The position numbers and the translations under genes were made by a program. Source: Bdellovibrionales bacterium (lineage in GTDB: Bacteria > Bdellovibrionota > Bdellovibrionia > Bdellovibrionales > JAMPXM01). From it: a stretch of DNA of 43,607 nucleotides. Of the stretch, positions 9,012 to 16,218 are shown in pieces; position 1 is the first letter of the stretch, and each line of letters opens with the position of its first letter. The stretch covers positions 1 to 43,607 of the forward strand of contig SYLX01000042.1 in NCBI GenBank assembly GCA_005808505.1, in the 5' to 3' direction. Under the pieces are notes generated by a model. The model had not been told where the DNA came from. It saw only the letters and a list, made by a program, of their open reading frames with translations, and ran no database searches.

Positions 9012-9350
9012 CGCTGCACTCCTCCTTCTGGAACAACGCCAGAAATTCGCAGGATGAGCTCAGGCTTCGGCCCGCCAAATTCAGCGCCCTCCTACCCTGC
9101 GCAAACAAAGAGCAATTCTGAGACTCAATCCTTCGAGCAAACTCTTGCTCGACGTCTCCGTTTCGAAGGACGAACCACGAATTTGTTTCACTTCGGGAGT
9201 CAAAAAACGTCGCCAAAAACTTAGCCGCTTCCTTCGTTTTTCCACAATTGAGCAATGGCTCGTTCCCGACTCCGGCCGAAGATTTGCTTCTCTGAGTTTC
9301 GACCTCGAATCTGCAGGAAAGCTTTCCGAAGAAGACCGCAGGAGACCCTG
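9012..9350. other. Divergent intergenic region between vWA and CAP genes
   Basis: These 339 bases separate two divergent exported-protein genes and should hold both promoters, though I could not pick a convincing -35/-10 pair. The right half is open in one plus-strand frame from 9058 to 9351, described separately as a doubtful small gene. Confidence 0.5.
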
Positions 9351-9351
9351 A
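9145..9351 (+). CDS. Doubtful small gene upstream of CAP protein
   Basis: The frame is open from 9058 and ends in a TGA that overlaps the ATG of the CAP gene (TGATG), a layout typical of translational coupling. There is no ATG. TTG 9145 would give 68 residues; CTG 9118 is another possibility. No Shine-Dalgarno sequence precedes either. The product would be basic, with VKKRRQK and EEDRRRP segments, and matches nothing I know. It may equally be a leader region read by chance. Confidence 0.25.
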   Translation: MLDVSVSKDEPRICFTSGVKKRRQKLSRFLRFSTIEQWLVPDSGRRFASLSFDLESAGKLSEEDRRRP

Positions 9352-9887
9352 TGATGCTCGCCAACCAAAGCCTCCGCTTTTTCACATCAATCCTGCTTCT
9401 CGCCTCGAGCGCCTGCGCCAGTGGCGGCTCAAGCAACTTGCCGTCAGCAGGCTCGTCGGTCACCCGCGAGCCTTCGTCCGCTGTTTGCGAAGCAACGCAA
9501 ACTGGTCTTGAGCCGATCGACTCGGCTGAACTCATTGAACTCTGCCTGCTCGTAAACCAAACGCGCCAAGCAGCAGGTCTTCAGCCGTTAACCCTCGAAG
9601 CGCGCCGCAGCCACGTTGCGCAGCTACATGCGGGCGACATGGCTTCGCAAAATTTCTTCAGCCACAACAGTCTTGACGGTCGTACGCCGTTTGATCGTCT
9701 CACCGACGCCGGCATTCGGTACATGACAGCGGGAGAAAATATAGCCCTCGGCCAAAGCTCGGCTGCTTCGGTTTTAAACAGCTGGATGCGATCAGAAGGC
9801 CACCGCGCCAACATCCTGAACCCCCAGTTCAAACGCTTAGGGCTTGGCGCTGATAGCCAGCGTTGGGTTCAAGTTTTTACAGATTGA
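9351..9887 (+). CDS. Exported CAP-domain (SCP/PR1-like) protein
   Basis: The start at ATG 9351 is supported by AGGAG six bases upstream and gives 178 residues. A leader of about 23 residues ends ASSAC, again a non-classical lipobox like that of the vWA protein. The CAP domain covers about 60-178: LVNQTRQAAGLQPL, HAGDMASQNFFSHNS, TAGENIALG and SWMRSEGHRANIL carry the conserved His and Glu residues of the family's cavity. It is similar in size to bacterial YkwD-type proteins. Members are secreted; their biochemical role is mostly unknown. The next gene, carbonic anhydrase, follows after 84 bases and is probably separately expressed. Confidence 0.9.
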   Translation: MMLANQSLRFFTSILLLASSACASGGSSNLPSAGSSVTREPSSAVCEATQTGLEPIDSAELIELCLLVNQTRQAAGLQPLTLEARRSHVAQLHAGDMASQNFFSHNSLDGRTPFDRLTDAGIRYMTAGENIALGQSSAASVLNSWMRSEGHRANILNPQFKRLGLGADSQRWVQVFTD

Positions 9888-9971
9888 TCTCATCCTCTCG
9901 TCACCTTGACTCAATCCTTAATTGATGCTTGATGTTACTTCTCAAAGACAAAACAGAAGGGGCACCGAGCG

Positions 9972-10628
9972 ATGGGACGAAGAGAAATTTTACGCTTAGT
10001 TGCGGGCTTCAGACGTTTCCGCGACCGTTATTTCGTGGGCGAGGAAGCTTTGTACCAACGCCTTTCCACGGGGCAAACGCCCAAGACGCTCGTGATCGCA
10101 TGTAGCGATTCGCGCGTTGATCCTGCCCTCCTTACGGATGCTTCTCCTGGTGAACTGTTCGTCGTCCGTAACGTTGCGAACCTCGTTCCGCCCTGCGACC
10201 CTGGTCGCGGTGTTCACGGGGTCAGCGCTGCGATTGAATTTGCGGTGAAGAGTTTGAAAGTCGAACACGTCGTCATTCTCGGGCATCGTCAATGCGGCGG
10301 AATTCGCGCCTTGATGTCAGACACCGCGAAAGAATCCGACGAACATTTGTTTATCGGCAAGTGGATGAAGATCGCTCAGCCCGCAAAAGAACGCGTACTT
10401 GCTCGCCACCAAGGTGAAGATTTCGAAGCTCTCTGCCAGCACTGCGAAATGCAATCGATTGCTTCATCGATTGAAAATCTCAAGACCTTCCCTTTCGTGC
10501 GTCAGGCGATCGAGGAGCGAGGGCTTGAATTGATCGGAATTTATTTTGATCTCGAGAAGGGTGAGCTGTTCGAGATGGCGTCCGACGGCACGTCGTTCAC
10601 GCCCATCGACATCACCGCTCGGGCCTAA
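9972..10628 (+). CDS. Beta-class carbonic anhydrase
   Basis: The 218-residue enzyme interconverts CO2 and bicarbonate in the cytoplasm. Zinc ligands C44 (ACSDSR), H105 and C108 (LGHRQCGG) and the Asp46-Arg48 dyad are all present, and the length is typical of the bacterial beta class. The start at ATG 9972 is preceded by AGAAGGGGC. Its 3' end overlaps the convergent [2Fe-2S] protein gene by 17 bases, so transcripts from the two genes would be complementary there. No transporter-like partner (for example SulP) is next to it, so a housekeeping role in bicarbonate supply is the simplest reading. Confidence 0.95.
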   Translation: MGRREILRLVAGFRRFRDRYFVGEEALYQRLSTGQTPKTLVIACSDSRVDPALLTDASPGELFVVRNVANLVPPCDPGRGVHGVSAAIEFAVKSLKVEHVVILGHRQCGGIRALMSDTAKESDEHLFIGKWMKIAQPAKERVLARHQGEDFEALCQHCEMQSIASSIENLKTFPFVRQAIEERGLELIGIYFDLEKGELFEMASDGTSFTPIDITARA

Positions 10629-10995
10629 CGAATTCCAGAAGGCGCATCTCGGCGCCTTCTAATTCTTCTTCATCGATTAAATAGAATTTTAGGGGTGCCT
10701 CGCTGAGCTGACCAACTGCGATCGCGACGGCGCGCTTAGGGCAAACATCCAAGCATCCCGTTAGCACCGCGCGGACCTTGCGCTTAGAGTCCGTTCGCTT
10801 CGATTCTTTCTTGATAGCTTTCTGAAGAGAGCGAGCTAAATTCTCGCCGTCGGCGTCCTTGCGATCTAACTTTCGACCACATTTCTCGCAAATGAAGATC
10901 ATCGTCTCAGAAACCGGTGCCTTGATCTCCTCGATCTTCACCCTGGTCTCAGTGGCATTCTGATTTCGCTTGTGGCCGCGCTTTTCAAAAAACAT
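10612..10995 (-). CDS. Thioredoxin-like [2Fe-2S] ferredoxin-type protein
   Basis: The 127-residue protein has a basic N-terminal extension of about 30 residues and then a domain with Cys pairs IFICEKCGRK and LTGCLDVCPKRA. Four cysteines spaced as two pairs about 45-50 residues apart, with a CxxxCP second pair, resemble the thioredoxin-like [2Fe-2S] ferredoxins (COG3411, related to NuoE and HydB domains). It probably carries electrons, but the first pair (CxxC) is closer than in NuoE, so the cluster assignment is tentative. The gene is preceded by a GAGGAG site seven bases from the ATG, part of which can pair in a small hairpin. It ends inside the carbonic anhydrase gene. Confidence 0.75.
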   Translation of the reverse strand: MFFEKRGHKRNQNATETRVKIEEIKAPVSETMIFICEKCGRKLDRKDADGENLARSLQKAIKKESKRTDSKRKVRAVLTGCLDVCPKRAVAIAVGQLSEAPLKFYLIDEEELEGAEMRLLEFVRPER

Positions 10996-11069
10996 GGCGA
11001 CTCCTCAGGCTCCGCCTTGGAACGGCCCTGAGTCTAAACCCGAACGAGGGTGCTCCACAACCGCCAAAC

Positions 11070-12584
11070 TCAGTGCTTTTCGATCTCTCTGAGGAACAAT
11101 GCTTTGTTGGGGCTTACGCGAAAATTTTTGACCTTTTTCGAGACTCCAAAAATTTGAACTTTCTGAATCAAGGGAATGAGTGCCACATCTTCGCGCACGA
11201 GGATCTCCTGAGCTCGCTCGATGGCGCGCGTGCGCTCTTTCTCATCCCGGGAAGTTTTCACCTTCTGAAGAGTTGTCTCGTAAGCTTGACTCACGTAACG
11301 CGAAAAGTTGGGCTGCACGGATGACGAAAACGCGTTGAGATGATTGCTAGGGTCATTGAAGACCGCGCTCATCCCGAGAAAGTACATCTCGGGTGGATCG
11401 GTCTTCAACCGTGCTAATAGCGTTTTCAACTCCATCGGTTCAAGCTCGATAGTCAGACCCAAGGCCAACTTCAGGTCGTGCTGAAGCTTTTCAACGACCG
11501 TTTTCGTGAAGGCGGAGTTGCCGTAAGCTAATCGCACCGTAGGCTTCTTCGGGCTTTTCGAAATGGCGTCGCGAACTTTCTTTTGCGCCTCTTGAAATGG
11601 AAGATCTTTGAACGTCAGAGAGCCTTTCAGCGTGGATGGAAGAAGACTAGTGACCGGCTCATCCCCCAGAAGGAGTTTTGCCGTACCAATCCGATCGGCG
11701 CTTGCCGCAACGGCCTTTCGCCAATCGAGATCGTTAAAGGGTGCCTTTTCATGGTTGAAAGCGACGTAGAAGACCGAGGTGCTCGGTGCCGTTTTTATCA
11801 GATCCGCTTTCTTCAAACGCGCAACTTCCGTCGACGTCACGGTCGAGATGATGTCGAGGTGCCCGCTCTCCAGAAGGTTCATGGCCGTCGTCTCTTCGGT
11901 AAACACTCGGATCTGCACGGGCCGCTTAGCCACTGTCGGACGGTGCGGATTCGGTGAGAGCCCGATGATCGTTGCGGGCTTGTATTCGGAAATGATGTAA
12001 TCGCCGGTAACTGGAAACTTCCAATCCCAGGCGCCCCCATTTGCGTCGAGTTTATCTTTGCGAAGCGGTCCGGCCGAGGCGAGCGTCAGCTCCATCAGAA
12101 AAGAGGCATCCGGTTGCTCAAGACGCACGACAAGTTCATTTCCTTCGCGCGTGACACCGAGTTTTTCGACGGGGAGTTTTCCTTGGTAAACGTCCCGTGC
12201 ATTCTGGATCGCGAAGAAGAAATCGGCCGTAGGTGAAGCCGTCTTTGGAGAAAGCGCATAGCGAAGGCCCGTCACAAAATCATCGATTTCAACAGCCTTG
12301 CCGTCTGACCACTTCGCACTTTTAATTTTGAAACGATAAACGAGTCCATCTTTGGAAACCGTATAGCTCTCGCAGAGCGCGTTCATCAGTTTTCCGTCGA
12401 TATCCTGTTTGAACAGCCCGTCGATCACGTTGTGATGAATCCCGTAGGCATACTGATCGAGAGCGCGAGCCGGATCGAGAGTGCTCGGTTCCCCGCCAAT
12501 TTGAACCTTCAACGGCTCAAGCGCGGCGCGAGTCGTGATCGAAACCATCATCGGCAACAGAAACGAAATCAAATGTATCTTCAT
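11070..12584 (-). CDS. Extracytoplasmic peptide-binding protein (SBP family 5, OppA-like)
   Basis: The 504-residue protein has a signal peptide of about 20 residues (ending TTRAA) and the full length of the SBP_bac_5 family. Typical segments are GGEPSTLDPARALD near the mature N-terminus, IHHNVIDGLF, YRFKIKSAKWSDGK and, later, FYVAFNHEKAPFNDLDWRKAV. It should bind oligopeptides or a similar solute in the periplasm for an ABC importer, but no permease or ATPase gene is adjacent, so it is an orphan. It lies 31 bases downstream of a methyltransferase gene on the same strand and probably shares its transcript. No clear ribosome binding site is visible. Confidence 0.9.
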   Translation of the reverse strand: MKIHLISFLLPMMVSITTRAALEPLKVQIGGEPSTLDPARALDQYAYGIHHNVIDGLFKQDIDGKLMNALCESYTVSKDGLVYRFKIKSAKWSDGKAVEIDDFVTGLRYALSPKTASPTADFFFAIQNARDVYQGKLPVEKLGVTREGNELVVRLEQPDASFLMELTLASAGPLRKDKLDANGGAWDWKFPVTGDYIISEYKPATIIGLSPNPHRPTVAKRPVQIRVFTEETTAMNLLESGHLDIISTVTSTEVARLKKADLIKTAPSTSVFYVAFNHEKAPFNDLDWRKAVAASADRIGTAKLLLGDEPVTSLLPSTLKGSLTFKDLPFQEAQKKVRDAISKSPKKPTVRLAYGNSAFTKTVVEKLQHDLKLALGLTIELEPMELKTLLARLKTDPPEMYFLGMSAVFNDPSNHLNAFSSSVQPNFSRYVSQAYETTLQKVKTSRDEKERTRAIERAQEILVREDVALIPLIQKVQIFGVSKKVKNFRVSPNKALFLREIEKH

Positions 12585-12615
12585 CGTTAAAGTCTACGGC
12601 CCGAACTCTTTGAGC

Positions 12616-13443
12616 TCAATAGACTTCCGCGCGAGCAAGGATCCAAGAGTAGAAAATCACCGAATTCGGATCATCTTTGAGAGTTTGCAGTTCGCGAGTC
12701 ATCTCTTTCACGATTGCGGGCGTAACGCGTCCGACATCGATTAAACCCTTCGCACCACTCAATAGAAGCCCCGTCCAATAGTCGATGAAAGCCGCTCTTT
12801 TTTTCGGCATGCGGTTGTCGTATTGGTGCGTAAGCACTTTCGTTGACACGTTCTGAAAGCCCGCTTCCATTAAGTAATTGGCGAGTTTGCCCCCAACGAA
12901 CGGATCACCTTTGAGCGACCATTGCTGATCGTTGAATTCGAACCAATACTTCAACGTCGCGGGTGAGTAAGGGTGGACATAAAAAGTCGCGTTGAAAACC
13001 TCGTTGCAATAAATCACGCCGCCGGATTTCAGGACGCGTTTTACTTCTTCCAAAATCTCAACCGGATTTTGGACATGCTCCAAGAGCCAACAGATAAACG
13101 CACCATCAAAGGCGTTGTCTTTGTACTTCAGGTGAAGCGCATCACCAGCGTCGATTTTGACTCTTCCTGACTTCATCTCGTTCTCGAGTTCTTGCCGAGC
13201 GCGCGCGACTTGCGTCTTCGAAGCATCGACACACTGGATGTTAAGATGAGGGAACCGCTCAAGAAGGATTTTCGTCTGCGCACCGACGCCACTTCCCACC
13301 TCGATGATCGACTTTGCGCTGCCGAAATCGATCTGCGGAAAGATGACCTCTTCATGAACTCGAGCCTGTTGGTAGAGGCGATCTTGTTCATCTTTGGTGA
13401 ATCCGTGGATGTAGCCCTCTGCGAGACCCGTTTTCTTTGCCAT
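12616..13443 (-). CDS. Class I SAM-dependent methyltransferase
   Basis: The 275-residue protein has the Rossmann-type SAM-binding fold: motif I SIIEVGSGVGAQT at about 44-56, an acidic end of strand 2 at QCVDASK, DAGDALHL as the adenine-binding region, and FICWLLEHVQNP followed by VLKSGGVIYCNE as motifs IV-VI. The C-terminal third (YSPATLKYWFEF to LKDDPNSVIFYSW) is probably the substrate-binding cap. It resembles UbiE/Methyltransf_11-type enzymes acting on small molecules, but the substrate cannot be named. It is followed by the peptide-binding protein gene with a 31-base gap. It is divergent from the next gene across about 240 bases. Confidence 0.9.
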   Translation of the reverse strand: MAKKTGLAEGYIHGFTKDEQDRLYQQARVHEEVIFPQIDFGSAKSIIEVGSGVGAQTKILLERFPHLNIQCVDASKTQVARARQELENEMKSGRVKIDAGDALHLKYKDNAFDGAFICWLLEHVQNPVEILEEVKRVLKSGGVIYCNEVFNATFYVHPYSPATLKYWFEFNDQQWSLKGDPFVGGKLANYLMEAGFQNVSTKVLTHQYDNRMPKKRAAFIDYWTGLLLSGAKGLIDVGRVTPAIVKEMTRELQTLKDDPNSVIFYSWILARAEVY

Positions 13444-13681
13444 GGCAAAAGTCTATCGCAGACGCATCGAGCCGTTCTAGAATTTATTGCCCAAGCGTCG
13501 GCCCACCCTGTCTTAAACAGCGGGGAAGCTAGCGCGTCGATGGCCGATTCTCCGCAAACGGCTGCTTGAACTTGGCGGAAGATCTTATGACAATCGCGTG
13601 AGGTCAGTTGACCTAGAGAACAAAGCCAAAGCCAACGGCAAAAAGACCAAAGGCAAAAGACCAAAGAAGGTTTTTAGACCC

Positions 13682-14482
13682 ATGCAAGACACTGAAAAAC
13701 AAGACACTCAGAAATCAGACACGCTCGGCTCAAATCCTGAGATGAACAACGATTGCGATTTAGAACTCACGCTCGATCTTTTCGAACTTTTCAAAACCCC
13801 ACGCGAAAAACGCGATGAAGCTTGGATCGAAGAGTTCTTCGACGTTGCTTCGCACGCAAGCCTTGTGACGGCTGAGCCGCAAATCAGCCGCGGCCCTGAT
13901 GGTTTCCCTTACCTCACGCTTTCACTCCCGAAACCGAACGAAGATTTCGATGCCGTGAGTGTTCATCACGCTCTCGATTACTGCCTCAAGCAGGGTTGTG
14001 GGATCGCGCTTTTTGGCAGCCCCGACGATCTTCGCCAGCCAGAATGGATTTTCACTTTTGGCAGTCTCTGGGCCTACCGCCGTTTCGGAAATTTCATCGG
14101 CGATCCCAGCGCACTTCGCAGCGCTGAAGAATCAGCACTCGCGGAATCCAAGGAAAACGCCGAAAACAAAGCTGCCGGCGAGGAAGGTCGTGAAGTGATG
14201 GTCAGCAATCCGCCTGAGGATTTTTTACCCAGCTACGCGCGCTCAGCTCTAGGCCGATTTTTAAAAGAGGCCGTCGGTCTCCAGGAACCGCACGTCGCTA
14301 TGATTACCGATCCGAAGGACGAAAAGTCTCGCTCGCTCATGTTTACCGATTTACTTCCCGAACGGTTTGAGAAAGAAGAGCACTTCATGCAACTTATGAC
14401 GGCGCTTCGCTGGTTTTTACCGGCCACTTTGCGTGTCATGGTCGCCGTCCCGCAACTTGCGCAATACAACGGTCGTCTGTAA
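13682..14482 (+). CDS. Conserved-looking protein of unknown function
   Basis: I place the start at ATG 13682, giving 266 residues, with AGAAGG about 11 bases upstream. An in-frame GTG at 13598 would add 28 residues, most of them Lys-rich (for example KANGKKTKGKRPKK), which cannot be ruled out. The protein is acidic, without a signal peptide or membrane helix. Residues around 85-145 (LTLSLPKPNED, HHALDYCLKQGCGIALF, WIFTFGSLWAYRRFG) look like an alpha/beta domain, followed by an Ala/Glu-rich linker and a second domain (FLPSYARSALGRFLKE to WFLPATLRVMV). The paired-domain form faintly recalls SseB-type proteins, but I would not assign it. Confidence 0.75.
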   Translation: MQDTEKQDTQKSDTLGSNPEMNNDCDLELTLDLFELFKTPREKRDEAWIEEFFDVASHASLVTAEPQISRGPDGFPYLTLSLPKPNEDFDAVSVHHALDYCLKQGCGIALFGSPDDLRQPEWIFTFGSLWAYRRFGNFIGDPSALRSAEESALAESKENAENKAAGEEGREVMVSNPPEDFLPSYARSALGRFLKEAVGLQEPHVAMITDPKDEKSRSLMFTDLLPERFEKEEHFMQLMTALRWFLPATLRVMVAVPQLAQYNGRL

Positions 14483-14527
14483 ACGCGAAGTTTGGTCTTA
14501 GATGCAACAATGGCGAGCGTGTCAAAG

Positions 14528-14568
14528 GGGGAGCTCAACATCGGCGAGTTACAAATGTGAAGCTCCCC
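14528..14568 (+). terminator. Hairpin downstream of unknown gene, possible terminator
   Basis: GGGGAGCT (14528-14535) pairs with AGCTCCCC (14561-14568), and inner ACAT/ATGT can extend the stem. There is no T run after it, so Rho-independent termination is uncertain. Confidence 0.3.
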
Positions 14569-14696
14569 TGCCAAATTCGAAACACTTTGTTAATTGGCGC
14601 GTGATCTCATGCGCCTTTAAACTGGCGCCTAAGTGCGCAGTGCTCAGGCGAGATTGACCTCACGTTGATCTTGCGGTCCTGCAAAGGAGCAAAGTG

Positions 14697-15038
14697 ATGG
14701 CTACGGAAAATATTCTTAGTGGTGAGCTGAATTCAATTGCGAAGCCGCTCAAAGCAAAAAGATCCCGGTCGCGGAACTCGCGTGCTCCGGCTTTGCCGCC
14801 GAGTTACTTCTCACGCGCCGGTGCCGAGCATCTTCTCTTACGCGCGACGAATACGATGAACCAATCGAAAAAATTGCTCAAAAAACAAAGCAATCGTCTC
14901 CAGCGTGATTTGAAGAAGAATGTTCGCAAAAGCCCTTATCAGTTCTTAATCGGTAGCATCAGCGTTGGACTTTTCTTAGGTGCGTTTATTGGCGCATACG
15001 CCGGTTATAAGAGAAAAGCGATGCGGTCCACGACGTAA
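14697..15038 (+). CDS. Small basic membrane-anchored protein, DUF883/ElaB-like
   Basis: ATG 14697 has AAGGAGC seven bases upstream; the in-frame GTG just before it is less well placed. The 113-residue protein has a very basic N-terminal half (KAKRSRSRNSRAP), a helical segment with many Lys and Gln residues, and a single C-terminal Gly-rich membrane helix (FLIGSISVGLFLGAFIGAYAG) after RKSPYQ. This order is that of DUF883/YqjD/ElaB proteins, which are inner-membrane anchored and in E. coli associate with ribosomes in stationary phase. Sequence similarity beyond the layout is weak, so the family name is tentative. Confidence 0.75.
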   Translation: MATENILSGELNSIAKPLKAKRSRSRNSRAPALPPSYFSRAGAEHLLLRATNTMNQSKKLLKKQSNRLQRDLKKNVRKSPYQFLIGSISVGLFLGAFIGAYAGYKRKAMRSTT

Positions 15039-15044
15039 ATTATA

Positions 15045-15077
15045 CCTTGGCGCTGAACGTTTGCTTCGGCGCCAAGG
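15045..15077. terminator. Hairpin between small membrane protein gene and next gene
   Basis: CCTTGGCGC (15045-15053) and GCGCCAAGG (15069-15077) form a perfect 9-bp stem with a 15-base loop just after the stop at 15038. No strong T run follows on the plus strand. It may terminate or stabilise the upstream message. Confidence 0.5.
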
Positions 15078-15096
15078 CCTAGCTAAGGCATAGAGC

Positions 15097-15363
15097 ATGG
15101 CCCTGCAAAATTACTTCACCTCTCTCATTGAACGCCTCGAAGCTTCTGACATTCAGAATAACGGCAAAGATAAAGATGGATTTTACCTGCCAACCAGAAC
15201 GGTCGTTTTAAGACATCTCAACCTGCTTCGCGACCTGCATGATAAGCCGCACGCGAAACCCATGGTCAAAGACTCCTGGAAGTACGTGGTCGAGCATCTT
15301 CCGCCCGAGTGGCTGGTCTTGAAAGACGAGGACAAAGCCGCTCTCAAAAAAATGTTAACCTGA
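15097..15363 (+). CDS. Small protein of unknown function, 88 residues
   Basis: This 88-residue frame starts at ATG 15097 with TAAGG eight bases upstream. It is charged and soluble-looking, with helical segments (FTSLIERLEA, VVLRHLNLLRDLHDK) and a Trp-Lys-Tyr-rich middle (DSWKYVVEHLPPEWLVL). Codon use resembles that of neighbouring genes and I think it is real. I know no family for it. Its stop overlaps the 3' end of the convergent HNH gene by 9 bases. Confidence 0.65.
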   Translation: MALQNYFTSLIERLEASDIQNNGKDKDGFYLPTRTVVLRHLNLLRDLHDKPHAKPMVKDSWKYVVEHLPPEWLVLKDEDKAALKKMLT

Positions 15364-15996
15364 TTTTCTTCTCGACGAAGCACTCACCCGCTTTTGCGAA
15401 GTTGCTGGCTTGGCTTTCGGTGAGGGCTTTGATGATGACTTCGATAGAGGCGACTTCCCTCTTCTCGGGGCGGTGACTTTCACCGCCACCGACGCCTTTG
15501 CTCGCGGCTTTTCACTCGGGGTTGGCTCGCGATCAAGCTTGTACCTCACGCCCTTGCGATCAAGAAAGCTGAGGTCTAGTTTCCATTGAAACTGGCTTCT
15601 CGCCTTCCATTCGGTGAACGACTCCTCGTAATGAGCTTTGAGTTCGGCCATTCCCCAACCATTTACGATGATCAGATGCGCCAGCGCGATCTGATGGCGC
15701 CCGTTTATCTCAGCTAAGCCGATATGTTTGACTTCGTGACAGGTCGGACAAAGCGCAATGAGCCGCTCAAGCTTCTGAGTCTTCGTTTTCATCGAATATG
15801 ACCAAACCTCGTGGCACTCAACGGGATGATCTGTTCCACGTCCGCCGCAAATCTCGCAGGTATGGTTTGCTGATTTATAGCATTCACGGCGAAGCGTGTC
15901 CCAGTCCGCGCTCGTCACTCAGGAGCGGACGTTCGACATCCAGCATGTTTCAGGAACAAGTTCGATCGAAAGACGCGGAGCTTGGCTTTTCGGCAT
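15355..15996 (-). pseudogene. HNH endonuclease gene interrupted by in-frame TGA
   Basis: Residues downstream of TGA 15921-15919 form a 187-residue HNH-type protein: CEICGG zinc knuckle, PVECHEVW, CPTCHEVKHIG second knuckle, and a Lys/Ser/Pro-rich tail of about 60 residues. Upstream of the TGA the same frame stays open to ATG 15996 and reads LSIELVPETCWMSNVRS. To my knowledge this matches the N-terminus of this HNH family (VPxTCWxSNVRS before the DWDxLRR segment). So the TGA replaces one codon inside an otherwise continuous gene. A GTG right after the TGA (15918) could restart translation without the family's N-terminal segment. Options are a recent nonsense mutation, read-through, or a sequencing error. 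If active, it would cut DNA in the cytoplasm; the target is unknown. Confidence 0.75.
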
Positions 15997-16218
15997 CAAC
16001 TTAAGCGTAACGGAAAACCAAAAGACATCAAAGTGGCCAACAACATAAGCTGCGAAAAGTCTCACAACTCCTAACTACTGAGGCGTTGCCCTTGGCCCGA
16101 CGGACAACAGTTCTTAGAGGTTGGGACCTTCGATCCCAGCTTTTTAGTTGATGTCGGCCCGAGGGCGTCGCTATCGTTAAGACTCTCGTATGATTTCTGC
16201 TCTCGAAAGGACGCTTCT

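Noticed and set aside
16108..16148. Segment resembling a tRNA T arm or small terminator
   Set aside because: The loop is in the wrong register for a T loop and no acceptor, D or anticodon arm can be found; the stem is only 5 bp.
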